This document shows positions 1 to 8,866 of a DNA stretch of 64,000 bases, piece after piece. Below the pieces are notes generated by a model. The model did not search any database and was not told where the DNA came from. It saw only the letters and a list, made by a program, of their open reading frames with translations. How positions within the stretch are numbered: position 1 is the first letter of the stretch; every line of letters starts with the position of its first letter. Both the position numbers and the translations under genes were made by a program. The stretch lies in the IMG/VR virus record IMGVR_UViG_3300028734_000021, positions 1-64,000 of that record, one strand, 5' to 3'. The DNA is from a virus.

Positions 1-1
1 A

Positions 2-181
2 ATATTAATAGTAACACGAGGTTGTTCTAAAGATGGTGAAAGAGAATTTCGTGGAACTATTTTAGCAACATCTGAAAGTTATTTTAAACCAGGAACAACT
101 AAAAGATTCAATAAAGATGAATTTGGAGAAGTTAATTTATATTACAATTTAAATGGATTATTAGAAGAATATTTAGATTAA
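2..181 (+). CDS. C-terminal fragment of an unidentified protein
   Basis: The frame is open from base 2 to a TAA at 179-181 and gives the last 59 residues of a protein whose start lies outside the window. It is a charged, soluble-looking tail ending EEYLD. No family is recognised. It has the same A/T-rich codon use and strand as the genes that follow, and its stop is only 8 bases before the next start, so it probably belongs to the same transcript. Confidence 0.6.
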   Translation: MLIVTRGCSKDGEREFRGTILATSESYFKPGTTKRFNKDEFGEVNLYYNLNGLLEEYLD

Positions 182-188
182 AAATATT

Positions 189-698
189 ATGGAAAGATAT
201 AACAAAATACTACAATCAGATAATTTTGAAAATAAGAAACAAATTTTCAATGATTTAAAAAAACAAATAGCTGAAAATATAAATATTGGTAATGTTAAAG
301 ATAATATTGTTCTTGAAAATATTCTTAAAGTTTTTACAAATTGTTTTTGTAATAATAATGAAATACAAGGAATTATATATTCGAATGAATTAGATAAAAT
401 CAATAATTATTCTGGAAAATTTATTGATTGTTTTAATGAACAATCTGAACAAGGTTTCAGTTATGAATTATTTTGTCATTATAAAAACATAGATTTTGAT
501 CATTCAAATGAAATTTTAACTGAAATTACTTATTTGAAAAATTTGTTGAAAATTTATGATAAGAAATTTAAAGATGAAATTATTTTAATAGTTAAATTGA
601 TAATTGAATTGAAAACTTTTTTTCCAATTTTTATTCAATTTTCTACTGATGAAATTTTTAATCAAGATAGAATAACAGAACAATTAAATAATATTTAA
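189..698 (+). CDS. hypothetical protein, 169 aa
   Basis: Unrecognised acidic protein. The N-terminal 60 residues are rich in Lys, Glu and Asn, consistent with helices; the C-terminal third is hydrophobic (ILIVKLIIELKTFF) but broken by charges, so a membrane segment is uncertain. It sits 8 bases after the previous stop and 6 before the next start. An overlapping reverse-strand frame is a shadow. Confidence 0.7.
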   Translation: MERYNKILQSDNFENKKQIFNDLKKQIAENINIGNVKDNIVLENILKVFTNCFCNNNEIQGIIYSNELDKINNYSGKFIDCFNEQSEQGFSYELFCHYKNIDFDHSNEILTEITYLKNLLKIYDKKFKDEIILIVKLIIELKTFFPIFIQFSTDEIFNQDRITEQLNNI

Positions 699-703
699 AA
701 TAT

Positions 704-970
704 ATGCCAGTAAAATATATTATAAAATGTTCAGAACAAAATTTTAATGAATTTACATATTTAAAACATATGAAAATTTATAAGGAAATTCCAAAATCAT
801 GGTTTTATTGTTCTGAAAAACAACCACAATATGCACATAAATTTGATACTGAAGAATACTGTCAAAAAATCGTAGATAAATTAAATCAAATTCAAGGTGA
901 AATTTATACATATTCTGTTGTTAATTATTTACCAATTTTTAGAAAAGAAAAGTCAGAAAATTTCAACTAA
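704..970 (+). CDS. hypothetical protein, 88 aa
   Basis: Small mixed alpha/beta-looking protein, no signal peptide or membrane segment, two cysteines (SWFYCSE, EEYCQK). No family recognised. Start ATG follows the previous stop by 6 bases, so the two are probably co-transcribed. Confidence 0.7.
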   Translation: MPVKYIIKCSEQNFNEFTYLKHMKIYKEIPKSWFYCSEKQPQYAHKFDTEEYCQKIVDKLNQIQGEIYTYSVVNYLPIFRKEKSENFN

Positions 971-1000
971 TAATTTATAAATTATTTGGATATAATATTA
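967..1000 (+). promoter_or_regulatory. phage promoter, divergent copy
   Basis: CTAATA at 967-972, 15 bp, then GGATATAATATTA at 988-1000. The 3' half and the 15-bp spacing match the window-wide promoter; the upstream hexamer is the poorest of the set. It precedes the gene at 1019 and, by read-through, nrdJ. Confidence 0.55.
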
Positions 1001-1018
1001 ATATTAAAAACATATTAA

Positions 1019-1222
1019 ATGAAAAATGGAATAAAAAATTTAATTGAATGTATATTATTATTTTCAATAATAAGCCTATATTTATTCATAATTGTATTTA
1101 AATTAATCATTTATAATCTAAATTTCATATTAGTATTAATAATATTTTGGTTATTAATATATTATTTTCCGAAAAATAATTTTAATGTTTTTCATTTGGC
1201 AAAAATTTTCTATTTCAATTAA
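1019..1222 (+). CDS. small membrane protein, 67 aa
   Basis: Two hydrophobic stretches, about residues 10-31 and 35-50, predict a two-pass membrane protein with a short polar C-terminus. No family recognised. It starts about 25 bases behind the promoter box at 988-1000 and is followed by a small A/T-rich inverted repeat (CTTAATT/AATTAAG, 1237-1257) before nrdJ. Confidence 0.6.
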   Translation: MKNGIKNLIECILLFSIISLYLFIIVFKLIIYNLNFILVLIIFWLLIYYFPKNNFNVFHLAKIFYFN

Positions 1223-1278
1223 ATTAGTATATAAACCTTAATTCAAGTATAATTAAGTTTAATAAAAATAATAACAAT

Positions 1279-4200
1279 ATGGATAAAGTTTTAGAATTCT
1301 TTCAAGGTGATGAACTGGCCACAAAGGTTTGGAAAAATAAGTATAAATTTGGAGGTGAACAAACTCCAAAAGATATGTTTGAAAGACATATAAAAGAAAT
1401 TGCTGAAAAAGAATTTGAAAGAATTGCTTCACATAATTTAACAGGTGAACAATATGATAATCTTTCAAATTATGGTAAAAAACGTTGTTTTAATTATTTG
1501 GAAAATGATAGAATTCATTTAAATGAATCAATTATTGAAAATCTTCGAAATCAGTTAAATTTCAATGCTATTGTTCTTGGAGGAAGTCCGATGCAAGGAA
1601 TTGGAAATCATAAAATGTTTTCAAGTCTTAGTAATTGTTTTTTCGTTGGTCGTCCTTATGATTCATATTCCGGAATTAATCGCAAAGAAGATGAAATCGC
1701 ACAGTTAATGAAAAGGCGTGGAGGTGCTGGAATTGATTTAAGTTCAATTCGTCCAAATGGTGCAAAAGTTCACAATCAAGCATCAACAAGTTCAGGTGTT
1801 GTTCCATTTGCTGAAGGTTATAGTGCTAAAACAAAACAAGTAGCACAATATGGCAGACGAGGAGCATTAATGATTTCACTTTGTATGCAACATCCCGATT
1901 CTAAAGAATTTATCTTGTCTAAACAAGATGATACTAAAATGACAGGTGCAAATATTTCAGTAATTATTCCTGATGACTTTATGGAAGCTGTTGTTTCAGA
2001 TTCTGATTATCTTTTAAGATTTCCAGTTGATACTGATTTACATAAACAAGGTTGGCCATGTGGAATTGATGAATTACAATATAATGAATTAATTCAATTA
2101 AATAAAGGAGTTTATGTTAAGAAAATCAAAGCAAAAGAATATTGGCAAATATTAATTGAATGTGCTCATAAAACTGCTGAACCAGGAATTCTATTTTCTG
2201 GAAATTGGATGAAAGGTGGAACTGATTGGGTTTACGAACAATTTAGACCAATTGGCACAAATCCATGTTTCGTAGGCAATATGAATTTAAGAACTGAAGA
2301 TGGAGATGAAACTTTTTATGATTTAGCTCGAAAATGTGAAGTTGAATTTAAAGAACGAGGAAAATTTGCTTTAAATCTTGTAAATAAAGAAAATGAAATA
2401 GTTCCTGGAAGAGTTTGGCAAACAGGAATTAAAAGAATAATAACTTTACAACTTGATAATGGAACAATAATAACTTGTACTCCTAATCATGTGTTTTTAT
2501 CTGATGGTGAAGAATGTCAAGCTATTGATACTGAAGGTAAATGGTTAGAAGGTTTTGAAGAAGATTATCAAGTTATTGGAATTGTTGATAATGGTGAAGA
2601 AGAAGTTGTTTATGATTTTGAATTGAAAGGAACCAAAAAAGTTACTAAAGAATCAATAAAATCTGATGATATTTGTCATTGGGGTATTGTTCAGAATGTG
2701 ATTGCTCATAATTGTATGAAAGCAGATACTCCATTATTAACAGATACAGGATATTATCCAATTATTGATTTAGTTGGTTTAAAGGTTAATGTTTGGAATG
2801 GAACTAATTTTTCAGAAGTTGAACCAAAAATAACTGGAGAAAATCAAGAAATGTTAAAAATAACATTAAGTGATGGTTCTGAATTTGAATGCACTAAATA
2901 TCATAAATGGCCAACATGGACAGGATTAAAATCAAGAGATGGAAAAGTTTTAATGAAGGAAACACAACAATTAATTATTGGCGATAAATTACATAAATTT
3001 AATTTACCAATTATTGAATTTGGGGAAACAATTGATACTTCATTAATGTATTCACAAGGATTTTATTCTGGTGATGGAACAGCTGCAAGAAACTCAACAA
3101 GATTATATGGTGAAAAAATTAAACTTTCAACATTTTTAAAAGGTTCAATAAGTAATGATAATGAAAGACAAAACCATTATGGAACAGAATATGTTTGTTT
3201 TATATTTGATGATAAATTACAATCAAAATCATTTGTTCCAATAAATAAATATTCTATTAAATCTCGTTTAGATTGGTTTGCAGGTTTAATTGATGCTGAT
3301 GGAGTTGTAGCTCAAGATGGTAGTTGTCAAATTGTAAGTGTAAATAAACAATTCTTAAAAGATACTCGTTTAATGTTAACAACATTAGGTATTCCAAGTA
3401 AAATTAAATTAGCAAGAAAAGCTGGAAAATATAATTTGCCAGATCAAAAAGGTGGATTAATGTTAGTTGATTGTAATGAATGTAATCGTATTTTAATTAG
3501 TTCTGTAAATATGCAGAAATTATTAAAATTAGGATTAATAACACATAGATGTGATTATACAATTTTTAATCCAAATCGTGATGCAAATAGATTCATAATA
3601 ATTGAAAAAATTGAATCAATTCCAAATGAAGAAAAAGTTTACTGTTTTAATGAACCACAAAAACATATGGCTGTTTTTAATGGTATATTGTTAGGACAAT
3701 GTTCAGAAATACCAATGTCTGAATATGATGCTTGTAGACTATTGGCAAGAAATTTATATACTTTAGTTAAAAATCCATTTACATTAGAATCTGAACTTTT
3801 ATCAGATGATGAACTTTATTCAGCTTTTTATGAACAAATGATTATTGGTGATTTGTTAGTTGATTTAGAATTTGATTATATTGACAGAATTATTGAAAAA
3901 ATTAAATCAGGATCAGATCCTGATGATTTAAAACAATCAGAAATAAATATTTGGAATAAAATAGTTGACAAAGCAAAACAAGGAAGACGTTGTGGTGCAG
4001 GTTTTACAGGTTTTGGTGATATGTTGGCAGCTTTAGGATTACCATATTATTCACCAGAAGTAACTGAAAAAGTTTTCAAGATAAAAATGAAAGCTGAATT
4101 AGATGCAAGTATTGATATGGCCATACAATTCGGATCATTTATTGGATTTGATACTCAACTTGAAAAAAATGCTATTTATAATCTTGAAGTAATTGCAAAA

Positions 4201-5358
4201 GAATTTCCTGAACAATATGCAAGAATGTTGGAATTTGGAAGAAGAAATGTTTCTTGGTCAACAGGAGCTCCAGTTGGAACAGGAAGTATGATGGTTCAAA
4301 CAACTTCCGGAGTTGAACCTTTATTTTTACCATTTATGGAAAGAAAATTAAAGTGTATTTTACCAACTGATCGAGTTGATTATATTGATCCTGCTGATAA
4401 ACAAGCATATTCATTAAATTATTTAATGCATCCAAAATTCATTACTTGGTATATTGAATATATTAGAATATCGATACCTAATATGGATTTAGATTTTATT
4501 AAGATAAAAACATATTTGGAACAATTATCAAATGATGAATTAAATAAAATATTTGAACAAAGTCCTTGGTATAAATCATGTGCAAATGATTTAAATTATC
4601 ATCAAAGAGTTGAAATTCAATCAATTGTTCAAAAATATACAACACATGCAATTTCTTCAACAATAAATTTACCAAATGATATTGATGTTTCTGTTATTGG
4701 TAATATTTATATGGAATCTTGGTTATCAGGATTAAAAGGAAATACTGTATATCGTGAAGGTTCAAGAAGTGGAATAATTACTGCAATTAGTGATAAAAAA
4801 ATTGATGAAAATAATTCAATATTAACTGAAGATGATTTTGAACCAATTTATGCTCCAAAAAGACCAAAAATTCTTACAGCTCATTATCATACTTTAAGAT
4901 ATAAAAAGAAAACTTATTCAGTTATTCTTGGATTTTATAAAAATAGACTTTTTGAAATATTCATAATATCTGGAGTGGAAAATATACCTGAAGTTTTTGA
5001 TGAATTTGAAGATTTTATTTTAGGTGAAACTGTAAAAGATAATGAAAATTGGTATAATTTTGAATCTGAAACTTTTACTGTTCGTGAAATTTCTGATGTT
5101 GAAGGTGAAGAAAAAATGTTATCTTTAATGTTGAGTGGATTACTTCGAGGTAGAACACCAATTGAAAAAGTAATAAAAATATTGAATAAATTACAACCAA
5201 TTGCAGGAAATTTTACACATCGTTTAATTAAAATTTTATCTCATTATGTTGGTGAAGTAGAAAATATTAATAATGATGAATTATGTCCTGAATGTAATGA
5301 AAAATTACGTCATGAAAATGGTTGTGTTATTTGTGTTAATGGACATTCAAAATGTTAA
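1279..5358 (+). CDS. nrdJ: class II (adenosylcobalamin-type) ribonucleotide reductase with two tandem inteins
   Basis: Reduces ribonucleotides to deoxyribonucleotides for phage DNA synthesis. The 1359-residue precursor shows RNR landmarks: GGSPMQGIGN (101-110), a redox-type Cys in SNC (Cys120), RRGGAGIDLS, GRRGALM, TGANIS, and after the interruption NP-CSEI with the thiyl-radical cysteine (Cys808), then the TTSGVEPLF loop. The Cys-rich tail (CPEC, CVIC, HSKC at the C-terminus) is typical of class II NrdJ and argues against class I, as does the absence of an adjacent nrdB. Residues 330-807 are two complete inteins set end to end between Pro329 and Cys808; removing both leaves 881 residues, a normal NrdJ size. 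A terminator follows at 5381. Assignment to class II rather than another cobalamin-independent form is family knowledge; both inteins being active is inference. Confidence 0.93.
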   Translation: MDKVLEFFQGDELATKVWKNKYKFGGEQTPKDMFERHIKEIAEKEFERIASHNLTGEQYDNLSNYGKKRCFNYLENDRIHLNESIIENLRNQLNFNAIVLGGSPMQGIGNHKMFSSLSNCFFVGRPYDSYSGINRKEDEIAQLMKRRGGAGIDLSSIRPNGAKVHNQASTSSGVVPFAEGYSAKTKQVAQYGRRGALMISLCMQHPDSKEFILSKQDDTKMTGANISVIIPDDFMEAVVSDSDYLLRFPVDTDLHKQGWPCGIDELQYNELIQLNKGVYVKKIKAKEYWQILIECAHKTAEPGILFSGNWMKGGTDWVYEQFRPIGTNPCFVGNMNLRTEDGDETFYDLARKCEVEFKERGKFALNLVNKENEIVPGRVWQTGIKRIITLQLDNGTIITCTPNHVFLSDGEECQAIDTEGKWLEGFEEDYQVIGIVDNGEEEVVYDFELKGTKKVTKESIKSDDICHWGIVQNVIAHNCMKADTPLLTDTGYYPIIDLVGLKVNVWNGTNFSEVEPKITGENQEMLKITLSDGSEFECTKYHKWPTWTGLKSRDGKVLMKETQQLIIGDKLHKFNLPIIEFGETIDTSLMYSQGFYSGDGTAARNSTRLYGEKIKLSTFLKGSISNDNERQNHYGTEYVCFIFDDKLQSKSFVPINKYSIKSRLDWFAGLIDADGVVAQDGSCQIVSVNKQFLKDTRLMLTTLGIPSKIKLARKAGKYNLPDQKGGLMLVDCNECNRILISSVNMQKLLKLGLITHRCDYTIFNPNRDANRFIIIEKIESIPNEEKVYCFNEPQKHMAVFNGILLGQCSEIPMSEYDACRLLARNLYTLVKNPFTLESELLSDDELYSAFYEQMIIGDLLVDLEFDYIDRIIEKIKSGSDPDDLKQSEINIWNKIVDKAKQGRRCGAGFTGFGDMLAALGLPYYSPEVTEKVFKIKMKAELDASIDMAIQFGSFIGFDTQLEKNAIYNLEVIAKEFPEQYARMLEFGRRNVSWSTGAPVGTGSMMVQTTSGVEPLFLPFMERKLKCILPTDRVDYIDPADKQAYSLNYLMHPKFITWYIEYIRISIPNMDLDFIKIKTYLEQLSNDELNKIFEQSPWYKSCANDLNYHQRVEIQSIVQKYTTHAISSTINLPNDIDVSVIGNIYMESWLSGLKGNTVYREGSRSGIITAISDKKIDENNSILTEDDFEPIYAPKRPKILTAHYHTLRYKKKTYSVILGFYKNRLFEIFIISGVENIPEVFDEFEDFILGETVKDNENWYNFESETFTVREISDVEGEEKMLSLMLSGLLRGRTPIEKVIKILNKLQPIAGNFTHRLIKILSHYVGEVENINNDELCPECNEKLRHENGCVICVNGHSKC
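2266..2712 (+). other. intein 1 in NrdJ (mini-intein, 149 aa)
   Basis: Residues 330-478. It begins with Cys330, has a block-B-type TxxH (CTPNHVF) and a block-F segment (VVYDFELKGT), and ends VIAHN, directly followed by a Cys. No LAGLIDADG motifs are present, so it is a minimal splicing domain. Its +1 residue is not extein but the first residue of intein 2. Confidence 0.88.
2713..3699 (+). other. intein 2 in NrdJ with LAGLIDADG endonuclease (329 aa)
   Basis: Residues 479-807. It starts at Cys479 (CMKADTPLLTDTG), has TKYH as block B, two homing-endonuclease motifs (GFYSGDGT and GLIDADGVV), a block F (KVYCFNEPQ) and ends NGILLGQ before Cys808. A terminal Gln instead of Asn is known in some RNR inteins. 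The endonuclease part makes this the likely mobile one of the pair. Confidence 0.9.
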
Positions 5359-5380
5359 AATAATAATTTAAATCCAAAAG

Positions 5381-5411
5381 AAAAGTCTTCGAATCAATTT
5401 CGAAGACTTTT
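5381..5411 (+). terminator. terminator after nrdJ
   Basis: AAAAGTCTTCG, 9-nt loop, CGAAGACTTTT: an 11-bp perfect stem with T-rich end, 23 bases after the nrdJ stop. The A-rich 5' arm could let it work on both strands. Confidence 0.85.
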
Positions 5412-5425
5412 CCAATTAATATATT

Positions 5426-5779
5426 ATGAAAAATAAGGATATAAACAATATTATAATAAAAACAAAATTTATGGTTGAATCAATTAAAATATCTGAAGAA
5501 AAATTTAAACAAACAGATGAAGAAATTTTAGAATCAATAAAAGAACTTTATCTTTATACCAAAAAACATTGTTTTTATAAAAAATTTAGATTAAATTATT
5601 CATATGAAGATGAAGAAAAAGTTTTAATATTAAATGAAAAACATATTGATATTGATTTACATCAATCAGAAGAAGATAATATTAAAATAATATTCAAATT
5701 TCAGAAAGAAAAAGTTGGTTTTAAGTTTTGGGAATATTCAGAAGAATATTTCGATTTTATTAATTCATTTGAAATTTAA
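5426..5779 (+). CDS. hypothetical protein, 117 aa
   Basis: Lys/Glu-rich soluble protein, no recognised domain. The ATG lies only 15 bases past the terminator hairpin and no phage promoter box is visible in front of it, so expression probably depends on read-through or an unseen promoter. Confidence 0.65.
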   Translation: MKNKDINNIIIKTKFMVESIKISEEKFKQTDEEILESIKELYLYTKKHCFYKKFRLNYSYEDEEKVLILNEKHIDIDLHQSEEDNIKIIFKFQKEKVGFKFWEYSEEYFDFINSFEI

Positions 5780-5783
5780 AATT

Positions 5784-6167
5784 ATGAAAAACATACAGAT
5801 TAATGGTATTCGTGATAAACAAGATTTATCTAAAACTGGTGTTACTTTTTCAACTTTTAATTTATCACGTTCACAAGAAGTTGTTAAAGAATCATTAAAA
5901 TATTTTTTAGACAATAATTGTATTGAAATATGTGATATTCCTACTTGTACAGATAAAGAACAATTAAAATTAAATTTCAATATTTTTTCAAATAATGAAG
6001 TTGGTTTAATGAAAATGTTAATTCTTTCAATCAAAAATGATTTAGTTGGAAAATTACCAAATACTGATTACAATAAAATATTAGAAAAAATGTTTAAAGT
6101 AACACAAATTTTATTTGAACATGAAGATAAAAACACTAAAGAAATAAATCATGAAATTATCAATTGA
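5784..6167 (+). CDS. hypothetical protein, 127 aa
   Basis: Start placed at the ATG at 5784 (MKNIQING), 4 bases after the preceding stop; an in-frame ATG at 5715 would overlap the previous gene by 65 bases and is less likely. Several regularly spaced leucines and two cysteines (NCIEICD); no family recognised. Confidence 0.65.
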   Translation: MKNIQINGIRDKQDLSKTGVTFSTFNLSRSQEVVKESLKYFLDNNCIEICDIPTCTDKEQLKLNFNIFSNNEVGLMKMLILSIKNDLVGKLPNTDYNKILEKMFKVTQILFEHEDKNTKEINHEIIN

Positions 6168-6501
6168 AGTAAATATAACAAAAAATTTTGAGAAAGATTT
6201 TGAAAATTATGAAAATTATAAATTAATTGATTATATTAAATCAAAAGCAATTCAAGAAATTAGTAAAAATATTTTTAAAAATGATTTAATTGAAGTTGAA
6301 AATGTAATTCCAGATGAAATTAATCAATTAACTGAAAAAAATGAATCAAAATATATTTTTGAAACAAATCTTTTCACAAATGATGAAATAAAAGAAATAA
6401 AAGTTCTTATACATAATTTACGTTTGAATTATGATGATGTTAATGAAAATTCAATGAATCTTGAAAAAATAAAAACAATTTTAAATAAAACAGAAAAATA
6501 A
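6151..6501 (+). CDS. hypothetical protein, 116 aa
   Basis: Acidic, Asn/Lys/Glu-rich. It overlaps the end of the previous gene by 17 bases and its own stop shares bases with the next start (ATAATG), which suggests translational coupling. Its length and layout resemble the preceding protein, so the two could be diverged copies, but identity is too low to claim this by eye. Confidence 0.65.
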   Translation: MKLSIEVNITKNFEKDFENYENYKLIDYIKSKAIQEISKNIFKNDLIEVENVIPDEINQLTEKNESKYIFETNLFTNDEIKEIKVLIHNLRLNYDDVNENSMNLEKIKTILNKTEK

Positions 6502-7022
6502 TGAAAAAATTTTATATGTTAGAAAATACAATAGATATTTATATTTTTCTTTTAATTATACTATTATTGATTATATTCAGTTTATTTATGATTGTTAATC
6601 ATTTCATAAAACAACAAACATCTTATTTGAATCAACTTTCAGACGTTACACCATCACAACTAAAATCACCTTTAGGAAGATTACAAAGATATTCATTAAT
6701 AAATAATTTAAAAATCATGAAAAAATACATTGGAATTTCTATTTTATTACTTGTTATTGTTATGTTGACATTGTCAACTATTGTTGTATTAGATTCAAGA
6801 ACTTATTTCAAACAATATTTTGAAACTCAAAGATTAAAATTAAATCTTCGAAGTGAAGCATCAGTTGATTCATTACAAAATATCGTTATTTATAAAAACA
6901 ATAAAATTGATAGTTTAGTAGTTGAAAATGCAAAAATGCAATATGAAATTATTTCATTAAAAAATAACGAATTTGAAACAAAGAAAATGATCAAATCTTT
7001 TCAGAAACTTGTAAAAAAATAA
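6501..7022 (+). CDS. membrane protein with C-terminal coiled coil, 173 aa
   Basis: Two transmembrane segments, about residues 12-35 (IFLLIILLLIIFSLF core) and 75-96 (YIGISILLLVIVML), with a polar loop between, then a C-terminal region with heptad-like spacing (DSLVVENAKMQYEIISLKN). It is the first of four consecutive envelope-type genes. An inner-membrane lysis or superinfection role is possible but only inferred from context. Confidence 0.65.
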   Translation: MKKFYMLENTIDIYIFLLIILLLIIFSLFMIVNHFIKQQTSYLNQLSDVTPSQLKSPLGRLQRYSLINNLKIMKKYIGISILLLVIVMLTLSTIVVLDSRTYFKQYFETQRLKLNLRSEASVDSLQNIVIYKNNKIDSLVVENAKMQYEIISLKNNEFETKKMIKSFQKLVKK

Positions 7023-7026
7023 TATC

Positions 7027-7452
7027 ATGATAAAGAAAATAATATTGTTTTTATTTATGATTTGTTTAACAATTAATTGTAATTCGCAAGAAAACAAATA
7101 CAATATACTTTGTCAATCTGCTGATAGTGCTTTTAGAACAACAAATAGACAATTTGATAATAAATTAAAAAAATATCATAGTGAAAATAATCAATTAATG
7201 AATGAATTAAAAACATTCAATGAAATTGATTCAATAATAGATAGTACTAAAACTTATCAAAAATATATAACAACAAAATTTATGTTAAGATTATATTGGA
7301 ATGGTTATTTAAACGGTTCAATAAATAGTTTAACAAAAAATAAAGTTGATTTAATAAATTTGAAAAAAGAAATAATTGAAAATAAAAAATCAATTGAAAG
7401 TATGCAAAGAATAATCAATAGATTAATAAAACAACAAAATAAATATGAATAA
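7027..7452 (+). CDS. probable secreted lipoprotein, 141 aa
   Basis: Short basic N-terminus, hydrophobic core (IILFLFMICLTI) and a cysteine at residue 18 (INC) followed by a polar segment with a flexible Asn/Ser/Gln start: a plausible but non-canonical lipobox. The rest is helical and lysine-rich, perhaps coiled coil. Start is 4 bases after the previous stop. Its position between membrane proteins fits a cell-envelope module. Confidence 0.6.
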   Translation: MIKKIILFLFMICLTINCNSQENKYNILCQSADSAFRTTNRQFDNKLKKYHSENNQLMNELKTFNEIDSIIDSTKTYQKYITTKFMLRLYWNGYLNGSINSLTKNKVDLINLKKEIIENKKSIESMQRIINRLIKQQNKYE

Positions 7453-7936
7453 TCCTTGTTTTTTGATTATATCAATAATTATTTTTTATGGAGGAACTTT
7501 GTTCTTTCAGTTAACTTGTAAAAGTTTAAATTCTTTGTCAGTAAGTGCATATAATCTTCCAGAAAAATATTGGATATTTTCTAAAAGATGGAATTGGACA
7601 TTTTTAATATTTACATGGGGTTATGCTTTTCCAATAATTATCTATTGTCATACTGAATTAATGTTGTTTAGTGGTTTGTTCATAATGTTTGTAGGCTTAG
7701 CTTCTCAATTTAGAAGTAATGAAGAAACAAATATTATTCATCAATTATGTGCTGCTATTGGAATAGTTTTAAGTCAAATATCAATAATAGTTGATTATCA
7801 TAATTATTGGATTTGTATAATAATGATTTTAATATCATTATATTTTGTATTGAATATAAAAAAATATCCTGAATGGATGAAAATTATTGAAATCATTGCA
7901 GGTTCATTAATTTACTTAACATTAATTTTAAAATAA
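7445..7936 (+). CDS. polytopic membrane protein, 163 aa
   Basis: Four to five hydrophobic segments (residues about 5-25, 52-70, 74-90, 103-118, 122-138, 147-162) with little soluble sequence. It overlaps the preceding gene by 8 bases. Number of segments and size are compatible with a holin-like or immunity membrane protein, but no signature is recognised. Confidence 0.65.
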   Translation: MNNPCFLIISIIIFYGGTLFFQLTCKSLNSLSVSAYNLPEKYWIFSKRWNWTFLIFTWGYAFPIIIYCHTELMLFSGLFIMFVGLASQFRSNEETNIIHQLCAAIGIVLSQISIIVDYHNYWICIIMILISLYFVLNIKKYPEWMKIIEIIAGSLIYLTLILK

Positions 7937-7947
7937 AATAAATTACT

Positions 7948-8061
7948 ATGAAAAAATTACTTATCTTACTTATTATAATTATTGGATTATCTTCTTGTTT
8001 TTCAAATGGTTTATATAAACATCAACAAAAACAACAAAAAACACATTATAATCGCAAATAA
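7948..8061 (+). CDS. tiny lipoprotein, 37 aa
   Basis: MKKLLILLIIIIGLSSC: a complete lipoprotein signal with lipobox LSSC (Cys17), leaving a 21-residue polar, Lys/Gln/His-rich mature peptide. The ATG is 11 bases after the previous stop and the gene is followed by a terminator. Small outer-membrane lipoproteins near membrane proteins occur in spanin-type lysis modules, but that role is inference. Confidence 0.65.
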   Translation: MKKLLILLIIIIGLSSCFSNGLYKHQQKQQKTHYNRK

Positions 8062-8086
8062 CACAAATAATTTATTAATCATTATT

Positions 8087-8128
8087 AGAACGGACAATAA
8101 AAATCATTTTATTTTTATTGTCCGTTCT
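8087..8128 (+). terminator. terminator overlapping the next promoter
   Basis: AGAACGGACAATAAAAAT pairs with ATTTTTATTGTCCGTTCT, a stem of up to 18 bp. Its 3' end abuts the CTCATA box of the promoter at 8129, so one element ends an operon and begins the next. Confidence 0.85.
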
Positions 8129-8162
8129 CTCATAATATTTAATAAATGAGGATATATAAAAT
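8129..8162 (+). promoter_or_regulatory. phage promoter
   Basis: CTCATA (8129-8134), 15 bp, GGATATATAAAAT from 8150. Drives the operon starting at 8196. Confidence 0.85.
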
Positions 8163-8195
8163 ATAATATTTAACATAAAAACAAAAATCAAGTTT

Positions 8196-8621
8196 ATGAA
8201 AAACCATAAAGTTTATAAAATTTATAAATCAAACAATATTATAAATGGAAAATTCTTACATACTTCAGAAATTATTTCAGATTGGTTTTATATACTGTTT
8301 TTAAAAATTACATTTCAATTTGATAAAATCAATTTTCAATTATTATTAGTTAAAAATAATATTAAAGAAAATGATAATGATTTTTATTTTATTGAAATTC
8401 CAAAAGAAAATACTTATTGGGAAAATGAACATCAATATCGTCAATTAGTTCGTGCATTTTATCAAAATAAAATATATTGGTGTGATGTTAATTCCGGTGG
8501 AGTAACTGATAATTATATATTGACAAAAAATATTAATTTTCCACATAAAGAAAATTGTTGGAAAATTTACTTAAGTTATCCAACAATAAATGAATTTAAA
8601 ATTTTCATAAATAAAGATTAA
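8196..8621 (+). CDS. hypothetical protein, 141 aa
   Basis: Soluble protein rich in aromatic residues, probably mostly beta; no recognised family. First gene behind the promoter at 8129; followed 4 bases later by the next start. Confidence 0.7.
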   Translation: MKNHKVYKIYKSNNIINGKFLHTSEIISDWFYILFLKITFQFDKINFQLLLVKNNIKENDNDFYFIEIPKENTYWENEHQYRQLVRAFYQNKIYWCDVNSGGVTDNYILTKNINFPHKENCWKIYLSYPTINEFKIFINKD

Positions 8622-8625
8622 TAAT

Positions 8626-8847
8626 ATGTCAAAAAAATCTGGAACAATAATAAAATTATCTGATGGTCGTCGTTGTATTGTAAATAATGTACAACCTCTA
8701 TTAGAAGAAAAGAAAAAAATAATATTACATCTTGTTGATGAAGATAATAATCCATTAAAAGATGAAAATGGAAAATCAAAAATTTTAGTTAAAAATTTTG
8801 ATGATTACAATAATGATTTAAAAATAATAATTGGATATATTGATTAA
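8626..8847 (+). CDS. hypothetical protein, 73 aa
   Basis: Small beta-rich basic/acidic protein (MSKKSGTIIKLSDGRRC start, DEDNNP turn) that looks like an SH3-like or OB-like mini-domain, though no family can be assigned. Lies between an unknown gene and the deaminase fusion in one operon. Confidence 0.65.
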   Translation: MSKKSGTIIKLSDGRRCIVNNVQPLLEEKKKIILHLVDEDNNPLKDENGKSKILVKNFDDYNNDLKIIIGYID

Positions 8848-8866
8848 AAAATAAAAAACATAAAAA

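Noticed and set aside
6501-7452. Definite spanin pair
   Set aside because: The first protein has two membrane segments and the second a weak lipobox; the evidence is too thin to name them spanins.
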